NCBI GenBank assembly: GCA_024707145.1
Contig: JANQAI010000008.1
Span: 372,001-436,000 of the forward strand
Origin: Magnetospirillum sp.
Lineage (GTDB): Bacteria > Pseudomonadota > Alphaproteobacteria > Rhodospirillales > Magnetospirillaceae
DNA length: 64,000 bases
Reading direction: 5' to 3'
Part shown: positions 9,593 to 19,100 of the stretch, piece after piece
Position numbering within the stretch: position 1 is the stretch's first letter
Layout: each line of letters opens with the position of its first letter
Made by a program: the position numbers and the translations under genes
Notes under the pieces: model-generated
The model's database searches: none
Told to the model about the DNA's origin: nothing
What the model saw: only the letters and a program-made list of their open reading frames with translations

Positions 9593-9838
9593 ATGCCGTC
9601 CGTGAAATCCTTCACCCTGCCCTTCGCCACCGATCCCTCGGGCGACCAGAAATGCTATTACTGGGTCTGCGCCAGCATCATGATGGACGCCGACGATCGC
9701 GCCGACCCGCACGCGCTGGAGCGCGCCAACCGGGCCCTGTCCTGTGCGCAGAAGGGCGAATGCGTGCGCGCCGAGGATTGCCGCGAACTGACGCTGAGCG
9801 CCATCGCCCGCCTGCTGCAGCAGCGGGGACGGCCGTAA
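9593..9838 (+). CDS. small Cys-containing hypothetical protein
   Basis: An 81-aa soluble protein not assigned to a family. It carries five Cys residues (CYYWVC near residue 21, then SC, GEC and DC around residues 50-62), which could bind a metal or form disulfides. There is no signal peptide. It lies 30 bases after tadG in the same direction and may be co-transcribed. Its codon usage matches the surrounding genes, supporting a real gene. Confidence 0.6.
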   Translation: MPSVKSFTLPFATDPSGDQKCYYWVCASIMMDADDRADPHALERANRALSCAQKGECVRAEDCRELTLSAIARLLQQRGRP

Positions 9839-9957
9839 GGCGCTCCCGCCGATGCCTCGCCGATTGGAAAAACATTCCCATATAAAATCTGCGGACCTTC
9901 GTGCCGCCTGCCGGATCGCCTTCCGGCGGGATGTCCCTGCGCCGGCCCATGGCGCCG

Positions 9958-10293
9958 ATGACGACGGAGCAAGACGTGGACTATTCGGCCGCAGCCCAGC
10001 GCCTGTGGGAATTGCTCGACCGCGAGCATGACGGCAATTCGGTGCTGAAAGAGGAATTCGAAGCCAGGGAATGGGGCGAATTGTCGCCCGAGGTCCGCGC
10101 CATGCTGTGCGACGTGGCCCGCCGCTTCCTGGAGCGGGAAAGGCGCCAGGAAGCCCGCCCGCGCGCCCAGTTGCCCGATTTCAACCGGCTGGCCGGCGAG
10201 GCGATGGCCCGCGCCGACCGCTATGCCACCGTGCCGCAATGGGTGGCCGAAACCATCGCCACCGCCTACCGCCTGGGACGCGACAGCCGCTAA
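9958..10293 (+). CDS. hypothetical protein, 111 aa
   Basis: A small, charged, probably helical protein (WELLDREHDGNSVLKEEFEA, then REWGELSPEVRAMLCDVARR), without membrane segments or a recognisable family. I chose the ATG at 9958 because the codons before it look non-coding; the frame is open back to 9901. The last 4 bases overlap the stop of the convergent glycosyltransferase gene. Confidence 0.55.
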   Translation: MTTEQDVDYSAAAQRLWELLDREHDGNSVLKEEFEAREWGELSPEVRAMLCDVARRFLERERRQEARPRAQLPDFNRLAGEAMARADRYATVPQWVAETIATAYRLGRDSR

Positions 10294-11702
10294 TCCGAAT
10301 CGGATTCCTTCGGCTTGTTCTTGTTGATCAGGGTATCGAGCATCTGTCGGTACACGGTGGGGTGGCCGTGTTCGATGAACAGATCGCGGCAATAATCCCA
10401 GAAGAAATCGCGGCGATACGCGATGCTGCAATTGTCGAGATCAACCACCTCGTGGCTGACGGCCAGGCGCTGCAGCAAGGCGGTGGTCTGCCCCACGTCC
10501 CAGCCCGCCCCCTTCATATAAAGGATCTGCGGCAAGGCGCCCCGGTCGAACAGCCCGTGGATCACCTGCGCGCCGGCTCCGTCCAGGGTGACCGCCAGGA
10601 TCTGCGGCGCCCCGCCCCCGCACGCGGCGTGCAGGCGATCGAGATCAATGGCCGGGCCGCCGCCGAAAGCTTCGGGGCCGAGGCAGGTGACGTTGCGATG
10701 GCGCGCATGGTTGCGCACCAGCGCCGGGGCCAGTTCCGGCCGGGATTCAGCCAATACCGCGTGAGGGTCGAAATTGACCAGCAGCGCGCGCAGGGGCGAG
10801 CCGGCCACGCCGTCACCGGCGCCGATATGCCACACCTTGGCCTCGGGCGTCCGCCGCAGCAGGAAATAGCCGGTCTTGAACAGCTCGAAGCAGGCCTTGT
10901 CGTCCAGGCGCAACAAGCGCTGCATGACGCTGCCGCGCGAGATGTCGGTGATCAGGGTGCGGCTTGAGCGCACGGCGGAGATGAATTCCTCCACATTGCG
11001 CAGCTCGCCAGGATCGAGGGGATTGTTCTGGCAGAATTGCCGGATTTCCTCGAGGTCGCCGCTGAGCAGCATGGAGTTCAGCTTGAGCACCCGCAGATGC
11101 TCGGTGAACCAGGAATTGTACCAGACATGGATGCCGTAGGTCTGGTCCACGGGCCGGGGGAAGACGGCGTGGAACGGCTCGTTGTAGAGATAGGGATAGA
11201 ACGAGTTGCTGGGCAGCCGCTTGTACGGCGCCTCGGCGATGAGCTTGCCGAAGAAACCGGGGCCGGTTTCCGCGATCACCTCCACCGCGTTCAGCTGCAT
11301 GGTGGTCACCGCCTCGACCGCCTTGGCCATGAGCGGGTGGTTGGGGCTGACCGAGAAGAAGCCGTTGGAGCATTTGGGCTCGATCTTCTCGCGCTCGTGA
11401 CACACCACCAGATCGGCGTCGAAGGCAGAGAAATCCAGGTGGTTCAGCGGCATGAAATCGCAATCGAGATAAGTCCCGCCGTAGCGGTGCATGATCTCGT
11501 AGCGGGCGATATCCGCCTTCTTGGCGCCGCTGTCGGCGGCCTCGATCTGCTGGCGCACCGACAATGACGGGATGTCCTTGTCGGTCCAGCTGATGAACTC
11601 GTAATCGGGAAGCTGGCGCTGCCAGCCCTCCCACCACAGGTCGTATTGCGGCGGGATGGGTTTGCCGCCGAGCCACACCCGGTGAATGATGCGCGGAATC
11701 AT
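10290..11702 (-). CDS. DXD glycosyltransferase with FkbM-like C-terminal domain
   Basis: A 470-aa soluble enzyme. Residues 1-110 match the Gly_transf_sug/OCH1 family: IPRIIHRVWLGG at the start, then ARYEIMHRYGGTYLDCDFMPL, in which DCD is the nucleotide-sugar and metal-binding DXD motif. The C-terminal part (from about residue 285) resembles an FkbM-type methyltransferase fold (VWHIGAGDGVAGSPLRALL ending with NCSIAYRRDFF), but the SAM loop is degenerate, so activity is uncertain. It is the last gene of the glycosylation block, 12 bases after the radical SAM-GT2 gene. Confidence 0.8.
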   Translation of the reverse strand: MIPRIIHRVWLGGKPIPPQYDLWWEGWQRQLPDYEFISWTDKDIPSLSVRQQIEAADSGAKKADIARYEIMHRYGGTYLDCDFMPLNHLDFSAFDADLVVCHEREKIEPKCSNGFFSVSPNHPLMAKAVEAVTTMQLNAVEVIAETGPGFFGKLIAEAPYKRLPSNSFYPYLYNEPFHAVFPRPVDQTYGIHVWYNSWFTEHLRVLKLNSMLLSGDLEEIRQFCQNNPLDPGELRNVEEFISAVRSSRTLITDISRGSVMQRLLRLDDKACFELFKTGYFLLRRTPEAKVWHIGAGDGVAGSPLRALLVNFDPHAVLAESRPELAPALVRNHARHRNVTCLGPEAFGGGPAIDLDRLHAACGGGAPQILAVTLDGAGAQVIHGLFDRGALPQILYMKGAGWDVGQTTALLQRLAVSHEVVDLDNCSIAYRRDFFWDYCRDLFIEHGHPTVYRQMLDTLINKNKPKESDSD

Positions 11703-11714
11703 AGGGTGCGATCC

Positions 11715-13645
11715 TTACTCGCCGGCGGCATCGGCGAAGGCGGCCATCACCTGGTCGGCAGGATAGATGGCGTGGTTCTTGCGCAGCACCAGACGGCGCT
11801 TCTCCGGGTAGTTGGGGCGCACCTCGGCCTCGAACAATCCGTCCGCGCTGCGGCTGTAATGGACCAGTTGGCGGGTCAGCGGCAAGCCCATATGGCCGTT
11901 GCGGACGGCGCACACCCAGAAGTTCCAGTCCTCGCAGCCCTTGAGCGCCATATCCTCGTCATAGCCGCCCACGTCCTCCCACACCTCGCGCCGCCAGACC
12001 GAGCAGTAGGGCACGAAATTATGGGTGATCATGACGCCGGGATTGAACGGGCGCGCCGGCCATTGCTCGGCCACCAGCCCGAAGGTCTGCAGGCCGGAAT
12101 AGACGAACGAGGCCGACGGGTTGCGGCGGAAATGGTGGATGTGCTCCTCGATCATGCTGGGCTCGATCCAGTCGTCGGGATCGAGGCACAGCACCAGATC
12201 GCCCTTGCTGCGGCGGATGCCCTCGTTGCGGGGCACGGCGGGGCGGCCGGAATTCTGCTTCCGCCAAACGCATTTGAGGTTGGGGAGCTTGATCCCCTTC
12301 ATCACCTTGCGGATGCCGTCGGTGGAAGCGTCGTCCACCAGGATGATCTCGATGTTCTTCCACGTCTGCGCGGCGACGCTGCGCAGGCATCGCTCCACCG
12401 TGTCGGCATGATTGAAGTGGGGGATGATCACCGACACCAATGGATTGTCGGGGATGGGCTGCGGCGACAACAGGCGCTTCACCGCCTGCTTCACGTCGGC
12501 GCGCGGCGCGAGTTTGATGACGTGGCCGGGCAGGTAGGCCAGACGGTCGCGATCCAGTACGGTGCCGCGCAGGTCGCCGCTGTAGGGAACGAACTCCGCC
12601 ACGCCGTTCGCCTCCACATAGGAGGGATCGATGCCGTCGCACACACCCTGGGCGGCGCAGCCGTTGCACTGGGGCGCGAACACCTTGGTCAGGCCGCGCA
12701 CGGTGCCGCGGCCGAGAATGGGACCACCCTGCACGCACATCAGATCGGCGCCGGGCGACGGCTGCCCCGGCTGCGCCGGCAGCCAGGAGCCTTCCTGCTC
12801 GGCGTTGCCCGGCCCGGAATGATGGACGCAGTTCATCCACTCATGGGGATCGTAGCGGACGCCCACGGTGCCCACGTAGTTCTTCTCCAGCCCGGCGATG
12901 GTGCACAGGGGGCATAGCGCACGTTCACGGCGATGCCGTTGCTTTCCAGGATGTGCACCGCCTCGCGCAGGTAGGGCGCCATCTCGCTGTAGCGCGCGCG
13001 CACCGCCGAGGCCTTGCCGTCCGCCCATTCGTAATAGGCGTTCATCAGGATGAAATTGGAGACGTAGACGTTCTTCTGGACGATGGCGCGGGCGAGGTCC
13101 GGCAGCGTGCGTGAATTGCTTTCCGTGCACACGGTGTTGGTGCCGAACTGGAAGCCCTCGGCTCCCAGCATGTCCATGGCATCCAGCATCTTGCCGAGGT
13201 CGCCGCCGGTTAATTCCTTGAACAGGGCCGGGTCGGCGGCATGGTACGAGAACAGGAAATCGGTCAGCCCGGCCGCCAGCAGCCGCTCCAGCAGCTTGTG
13301 CTTGTTGGTCAGGAACTGCCCCAGCGTGATCATGCGGGTGCCGATGCCGCGATCGGTGGCGCGCTGGACCACATCGACGATGCCGGGATGGGCGGTGGGC
13401 TCACCGCCGGTGATGTCGAAGCCGAGAAAACGGTTGTCCGCCATCTTGTCGACCTGCGCCAGCAGCAGCTCGGTGGCCTTCCACGAGGCGCGGCGCATGC
13501 CGGCGTATTTCTTCGGCGTCTCGGTGCCGTCGGGAAGGTAGGCGTAATAGCAGTGGACGCAGGAATGCGGGCATTTCAGTCCCACATCCACCACGCCCCA
13601 GCGCGACAGTTGTCCTGGCAGATGCGTATAATGTCCAGTCGCCAC
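11715..13645 (-). CDS. radical SAM-SPASM-GT2 fusion protein, interrupted by a 1-base frameshift
   Basis: Read with one repaired base this is a single protein of about 643 aa. The N-terminal half is a radical SAM enzyme with the cluster motif CPHSCVHC and a GGEPTAHP segment. It is followed by a Cys-rich SPASM-like region (CPLC, then CNGCAAQGVC) and by a GT-A family 2 glycosyltransferase (VSVIIPHFNHADTVERCL, LVDDAS, and LDPDDW as the DXD-type motif). The break is at 12908-12912, where five G (plus strand) stand where six are needed for the downstream frame. Each half also has its own open frame, overlapping between 12833 and 13130. The start is uncertain: a GTG at 13645 follows GGAAGA; an ATG at 13723 adds residues that look non-coding. 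It may modify the repeat protein or a surface glycan. Confidence 0.75.
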
Positions 13646-13795
13646 GCTCGTCTTCCCGGTGTTCGGCCATGCTTGCGCAGGGCACAGGTCTGGGGGAATC
13701 CGACAAATCGGATCACCTGCCATATTTCCGGTCGCGAGTTAAGATAATGCTAAGTCGCCGCCGCGGACGGCGGCAAGCCGCCTCGGGAAAGACGG

Positions 13796-14002
13796 CTAGG
13801 CCAGGATGTCCAGGTGCGATCCGCGCGGCGCGTGCGGGTCCAGTTCGTCCTTGGCCACATTGGCGGATGACGGGCGGGCGTTCTTCTCGCCCCCTTCGCC
13901 CGTGTCGCCCTCGTCGGCCGGCGGGCGCACCTTGGCATTCACCTTGCCGTAGCTGAGGATGCCTTGCTGCAGAGTCGAGATGTATTGGGTGATCAGCGAC
14001 AT
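13796..14002 (-). CDS. small hypothetical protein, 68 aa
   Basis: Begins MSLITQYISTLQQGILSYGK and continues as a charged, Gly/Pro-rich, probably disordered tail. It lies 12 bases after the preceding small gene and before the radical SAM-GT2 gene, inside the repeat-protein and glycosyltransferase block. A possible ribosome site (AAAGGGG) precedes the ATG. No family recognised; reality is supported mainly by position and codon usage. Confidence 0.5.
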   Translation of the reverse strand: MSLITQYISTLQQGILSYGKVNAKVRPPADEGDTGEGGEKNARPSSANVAKDELDPHAPRGSHLDILA

Positions 14003-14014
14003 GGCCCGGCCCCT

Positions 14015-14164
14015 TTACACCTTTTCCGCCTTGGCGACGGCCTCGGCCGTCCACAGGCGGCCATCCGCCTTGACAGCGCGAAGGTGGTGGCGCCGCGCCA
14101 GCCTCTCGCGGTACCAGCCGGCGTAATCGCCGATGGTGAGCACCTCGACGCCATCATGGTCCAC
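14015..14164 (-). CDS. very small hypothetical protein, 49 aa
   Basis: An open frame starting with GTG one base after the stop of the GT41 gene, so probably translated by coupling. The product is soluble and basic with a coherent composition (DGVEVLTIGDYAGWYRERLA, then KADGRLWTAEAV). It contains three Trp or Tyr residues in a row of aromatic positions, unlike an accidental frame. Family unknown. The other frames here look like noise. Confidence 0.45.
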   Translation of the reverse strand: MDHDGVEVLTIGDYAGWYRERLARRHHLRAVKADGRLWTAEAVAKAEKV

Positions 14165-14165
14165 C

Positions 14166-16046
14166 TCAGCGCCGAGCCTCGAGATAGACGTCCAGGTTGG
14201 ACAGGTCGGGCCGAGGCAGGCGCCCCTGCTGGAACTCGTCCCACATCTGCGCGTAGAGGGCCTCGAGCTGGCTCACGTGCTTTTCCATGTCGAACAGCAC
14301 GCAGGTTTCGCGGTGCTTCTCCAACTGATCGCGGTAGCGCGCCAGCTCCGCCCGGTTGTGGCCCAGCGCCACGGCCTTTTCCACGTATTCCTCGGGAGTC
14401 GAGCAGATCAGCTCGGGCAAGCCGGCGGAGCGGGCCAGGCTGCCGCACACCCGCGAGGCGAAGCCGCGGCCGGCCAGGGTGAGGATGGGAACGCCCACCC
14501 ACAGCGCATCCGAGGCCGTGGTGTGGGCACCATAGGGCAGCGTATCCAGGAACAGATCCGCCAGCCGATAGCGGGCCAAGTGATAGGCGTTGGCCAGCTT
14601 GGGCGCGAAGATCAGGCGCTCGGGCGCGATGCCGAATTGCGCCGCCCGCTCCCTCAGGCGCTGGCTGCCCGCCTCGGACCCTTCCAGCAGCCACAGGACG
14701 CTGTTGGGGACGCGGGCCAGGATCTGCATCCAGCGCTCGAAATGGAAGCGGCTGATCTTGTGGGTGCCGTTGAAACAGCAATAGACGACGGCGTTCTCGG
14801 GTAGGCCGACATCGGCGCGCGTGGGTGTCGGAGCCACGGCGCGCTTGCGGTCGTTGGGCTGATAGCAGGGAAGCCGCAGCACCTTCTCGGAATAGAAGAT
14901 TTCGCTCTCTTCCGGGATGATGAACTCGTCGGCCAGGATGTAATGGTGGTAGGGGCTGCCCATGCTGCCCGGGAAGCCCAGCCAGTTGACCTGCACCGGC
15001 GCCGGCCGGCGGGCGAACACGGCGGTGCGGGCGTCGCGGGTATAGCCGTTGACGTCCACCAGGATGTCGATCTTGTCCTCGGCGATGCGGCGGGCGGCAG
15101 TGGCGTCGTCCATGCCGGTGATATCCACCCAGTGCTCCACCGCCCCCTTGATGCGGACGTTCTGATAGTCTTCCGTGGGAATGCCGCAGTAATAGGCGAA
15201 CACCTCGACCTTGCTGCGGTCGTGCAGTTCGAACACTTCCGCCATCAGGAAACCCACGGCATGGGTGCGCAGGTCGGACGACACATAGCCGATGCGCAGA
15301 CGCCCGTTCCGCTTGCCGCCCGCCTTGTGGCGGGGCAGTTCGTAACCGGCCGGCGGATCCCAGGTCTTGTTGTAGGTGTAGGACGATGCCAGCTGGAGCA
15401 TGGGATCGTCGGTGTAGGCAGCCATGGACAGCGGGCTCATGCCGGCCATCAGCGCGCGCCGGTCCACCCCCTCCCACGGCACCACCACAGGCCATTTGCA
15501 CTGGTACAGGCGCAACGAGATGAAATGCTGGGCCACGTCCACTTGGCGCGGATCGACGGTCAGGCATTGCTGCAGGATGACTTCCGCCTGGTCCGGATGA
15601 TGGTTGCCCTCAAGAACACGGCCGATTTGCTTCAGGGCGGCAGTCTTGAAGCCGATATTGGGGCCGGTTATCCCGGCCAGCCGGGTGGCCAGGTCGTTCC
15701 ATTGGGCAACCGCCCGGTCAGGATCGCCCAGCCGCTCATAGATGCTGCCCAGATTGATGTGCGCGGGATAGAAATCGCCATTGGCGGCGACGGCGCGCTC
15801 CAGCGGTTCGCGGGCGGCCACCCAATCCCCTCGTTCGGTCAACAGCGTGCCGAGGTTGAAATAGGCGGCACAGAGCAGCGGATGGGTCTGGTTGAAGCTG
15901 GCCCAGATGCGATAGACCTGCACCGCAAGATCAGGCTGCCCGGCAGCTTTCAGCGCGTCGGCGGCCTCGATGGCCTCGACGATGGTGATGTTCTGTTCGG
16001 TAATCTTTTTGATAGCGGACAGGAAAAGATCGCCGGCCACGCGCAT
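14166..16046 (-). CDS. TPR protein with O-GlcNAc transferase-like (GT41/SPINDLY) domain
   Basis: A 626-aa soluble protein. Residues 1-200 contain tetratricopeptide repeats (for example PLLCAAYFNLGTLLTERGDW and FYPAHINLGSIYERLGDPDR). From about residue 245 it has the GT41 catalytic region: LRIGYVSSDLRTHAVGF, VQVNWLGFPGSMGSPYHHYI, VVYCCFNGTHKISRF, LDTLPYGAHTTASDALWVGVP. These match OGT/SPINDLY enzymes, which put GlcNAc (or fucose in SPY) on Ser/Thr of proteins. The TPRs usually select the protein substrate. Its immediate upstream partner encodes a protein with two to four Ser/Thr per octapeptide, the obvious candidate substrate (inference). Confidence 0.88.
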   Translation of the reverse strand: MRVAGDLFLSAIKKITEQNITIVEAIEAADALKAAGQPDLAVQVYRIWASFNQTHPLLCAAYFNLGTLLTERGDWVAAREPLERAVAANGDFYPAHINLGSIYERLGDPDRAVAQWNDLATRLAGITGPNIGFKTAALKQIGRVLEGNHHPDQAEVILQQCLTVDPRQVDVAQHFISLRLYQCKWPVVVPWEGVDRRALMAGMSPLSMAAYTDDPMLQLASSYTYNKTWDPPAGYELPRHKAGGKRNGRLRIGYVSSDLRTHAVGFLMAEVFELHDRSKVEVFAYYCGIPTEDYQNVRIKGAVEHWVDITGMDDATAARRIAEDKIDILVDVNGYTRDARTAVFARRPAPVQVNWLGFPGSMGSPYHHYILADEFIIPEESEIFYSEKVLRLPCYQPNDRKRAVAPTPTRADVGLPENAVVYCCFNGTHKISRFHFERWMQILARVPNSVLWLLEGSEAGSQRLRERAAQFGIAPERLIFAPKLANAYHLARYRLADLFLDTLPYGAHTTASDALWVGVPILTLAGRGFASRVCGSLARSAGLPELICSTPEEYVEKAVALGHNRAELARYRDQLEKHRETCVLFDMEKHVSQLEALYAQMWDEFQQGRLPRPDLSNLDVYLEARR

Positions 16047-16087
16047 GCCCCAAATGTAAATCGTTATCGACCACCACGGCTGCGAAG

Positions 16088-16111
16088 GGGGCCGGCCTTC
16101 CGGCCGGCCCC
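16088..16111 (-). terminator. strong GC hairpin after the giant repeat gene
   Basis: Perfect 10-bp inverted repeat (16088-16097 with 16102-16111) and a 4-base loop, 15 bases beyond the stop of the repeat gene and before the GT41 gene. There is only a weak T run on the minus strand, so it may attenuate rather than fully stop transcription, or protect the upstream mRNA. Confidence 0.5.
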
Positions 16112-16125
16112 TCTTCTACCGCTTC

Positions 16126-19100
16126 TTAGGAGAGACGCGCAATCCACGCCTCGACCTGATCCGCCGTCAAGGCTTGCGTTTGCTCACTGGTGAGGGCGTT
16201 GGCCTGGGTACTGTCGAACGCCGTGATCTGGGTTGTCGACAGGGACATGATCTGCACCGGCACCAGCGCCGTGATCTGGGTCCAGGTCAGTTCAGTGATG
16301 TCGGTGGTGCTCAGGCCATCGATCTGGGTGGTGGTGAGGGCCTTGATGGAGGTCGTGGACAACGCCTGGCTCTGCGTCGAGTTCAGGGCCGAAATGTTGG
16401 TCGACGACAGCGCCACCAGTTGAGCGGTGCTCAGCGTTCCCACCTGGGTCGAGGTCAGTTCGCCCACGTCCGTGGTGGTCAAGGCCGCCAGTTGACCGGT
16501 GGTGAGCGCCGACACCTGGGTGGTGCTCAACGCTTCCACCTGGGTCTGCGACAGCGCGCTTACCTGGCTGGTGGACAGCGCCTTGATCTGCGCCGTGGTC
16601 AGCGCCTCTACCTGGGTGGCGGTCAACTCGCCCACGTTGGTGGTCGACAGCGCCGCCAGTTGGGCGGTGGTCAGCACCGCAACCTGGGTCGAGGTCAGCT
16701 CGGTGACGTCGGTGGTGCTCAGGCCGGCCAACTGGGTGGCGGTCAGCGCCTTCACCTGGGTGGTGGTCAGCGCCTCCACCTGGGTCTGCGACAGCGCCGA
16801 CACGTTGGTCGAGGTCAGCGCATTCAACTGCGCCGTGGTCAGCACCTCCACCTGGGTCGAGGTCAGCTCACCGATATCGGTGGTGCTCAGGCCCGACAAC
16901 TGGGCCGTGCTCAGGCCCTTGACCTGGGTGGTGGTCAGCGCCTCCACCTGGGTCTGCGACAGCGTCGACACGTTGGTCGAGGACAGCGCCGTCAGCTGCG
17001 CCGTGGTCAGCACCGCAACCTGGGTCGAGGTCAGCTCGCCCACGTCGGTGGTCGACAGCGCCGCCAGTTGATCGGTGGTGAGCGCCGACACCTGGGTGGT
17101 GGACAGCGCCTCCACCTGAGTCTGCGACAGCACACTCACCTGACTGGTGGACAGCGCCTTGACCTGCGCCGTGGTCAGCGCCGACACCTGGGTCGAGGTC
17201 AGCTCGCCCACATTGGTGGTGGACAGCGCCGTCAGTTGCGCCGTGGTCAGCACCGCAACCTGGGTCGAGGTCAGTTCCGTGACGTCGGTGGTGCTCAGGC
17301 CGGCCAACTGGGTGGTGGTCAGCGCCTTCACCTGGGTGGTGGAGAGCACCTCAACCTGGGTCTGCGACAGCGCCGACACATTGGTCGACGACAGCGCCGT
17401 CAACTGCGCCGTAGTCAGCACCGACACCTGGGTCGAGGTCAGCTCGCCCACGTCGGTGGTGGACAGCGCCGCCAGTTGATCGGTGGTGAGCGCCGACACC
17501 TGGGTGGTAGACAGCGCCTCCACCTGCGTCTGCGACAAGGTCGAGACGGCGGTTGCCGACAAGGCCTTGAGCTGGGCCGTCGTCAGAGCCTCCACCTGGG
17601 TGGTGGTCAGCGCACCGACGTTGGTGGTGGACAAGGACGCCACCTGATCGGTGGTCAGCGCGGCAACCTGGGTCGAGGTCAGTTCAACGATGTCGGTGGT
17701 GTTCAGGCCCGCCAACTGGGTGGTGGTCAGCGCCTTCACCTGGGCGGTGGTCAGCGCTTCCACCTGGGTCTGCGACAGCGCCGACACGTTGGTCGACGAC
17801 AGCTCATTCAGCTGCGCCGTGGTCAGCACCGCCACCTGGGTCGAGGTCAACTCGCCGATATCGGTGGTGCTCAAGCCGGCCAACTGGGTGGTGGTCAGCG
17901 CCTTGGCCTGAGTGGTGGTCAGCGCCTCGACCTGGGTCTGCGACAGCGCCGACACGTTGGTCGACGACAACGCCGTCAGTTGCGCCGTGCTCAGCACCGC
18001 AACCTGGGTCGAGGTCAGCTCGCCCACGTCCGTGGTGCTCAGCGCCGCGACCTGCGCCGTGGTCAGCGCCGCAACCTGGGTGGTGGACAGGGCTTCCACC
18101 TGGGTCTGCGACAGCACCGACACCTGGCTGGTGGACAGCGCCGCCACCTGCGCCGTGGTCAGCGCCGACACCTGGGTCGAGCTCAACTCGCCGATATTGG
18201 TGGTCGACAGCGAGGCCAGTTGCACCGTGCTCAATGCCCCCACCTGGGTCGAGGTCAGCTCGGTGACGTCGGTGGTGTTCAGGCCCGCCAACTGGGTGGT
18301 GGTCAGCGCCTTCACCTGGGTGGTGGTCAGCGCTTCGATCTGGGTCTGCGACAGCGCCGACACGTTGGTCGACGACAGCGCCGTCAACTGCGCCGTGCTC
18401 AGCACCGCAACCTGGGTCGACGTCAGCTCGCCGATGTCCGTGGTGCTCAGCGCCGCCAGCTGATCGGTGGTAAGCGCCGCCACCTGGGTGGTGCTCAACG
18501 CTTCCACCTGCGTCTGCGACAACACGCTCACCTGGCTGGTGGACAGCGCCTTGATCTGCGCCGTGGTCAGCGCCGACACCTGGGTCGAGCTCAGCTCGCC
18601 CACATTGGTGGTCGACAGCGCCGCCAGTTGGGCGGTAGTCAGCGCCCCCACCTGGGTCGAGGTCAGTTCGCCGATGTCGGTGGTGCTCAGGCCGGCCAGC
18701 TGGGTATTGGTCAGGCCCTTCACCTGGGCGGTGGTCAACGCCTCGACCTGGGTCTGCGACAGCGCCGACACGTTGGTCGACGACAGCGCCGCCAGTTGCG
18801 CGGTGCTCAGAACCGCGACCTGGGTCGAGGTCAGCTCGCCCACGTCCGTGGTGCTCAGGCCCGCCAATTGGGTGGTGGTCAGCGCCTTGGCCTGGGTGGT
18901 GGTCAGCGCCTCAACCTGGGTCTGCGACAGCGCCGACACGTTGGTCGACGACAGCGCCGTCAGCTGCGCCGTGGTCAGCGCCGCCGCCTGGGTCGAGGTC
19001 AGCTCGCCCACGTCCGTGGTCGACAGGGCCGCGAACTGGGCGGTGGTCAACGCCGCGACCTGGGTGGTGGACAGCGCCTCAACCTGGGTCTGCGACAGCG

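Noticed and set aside
9901-9957. Longer start for the 111-aa hypothetical gene
   Set aside because: The extra 19 residues are Pro/Gly/Arg-rich and lack a ribosome site, so ATG 9958 was preferred.
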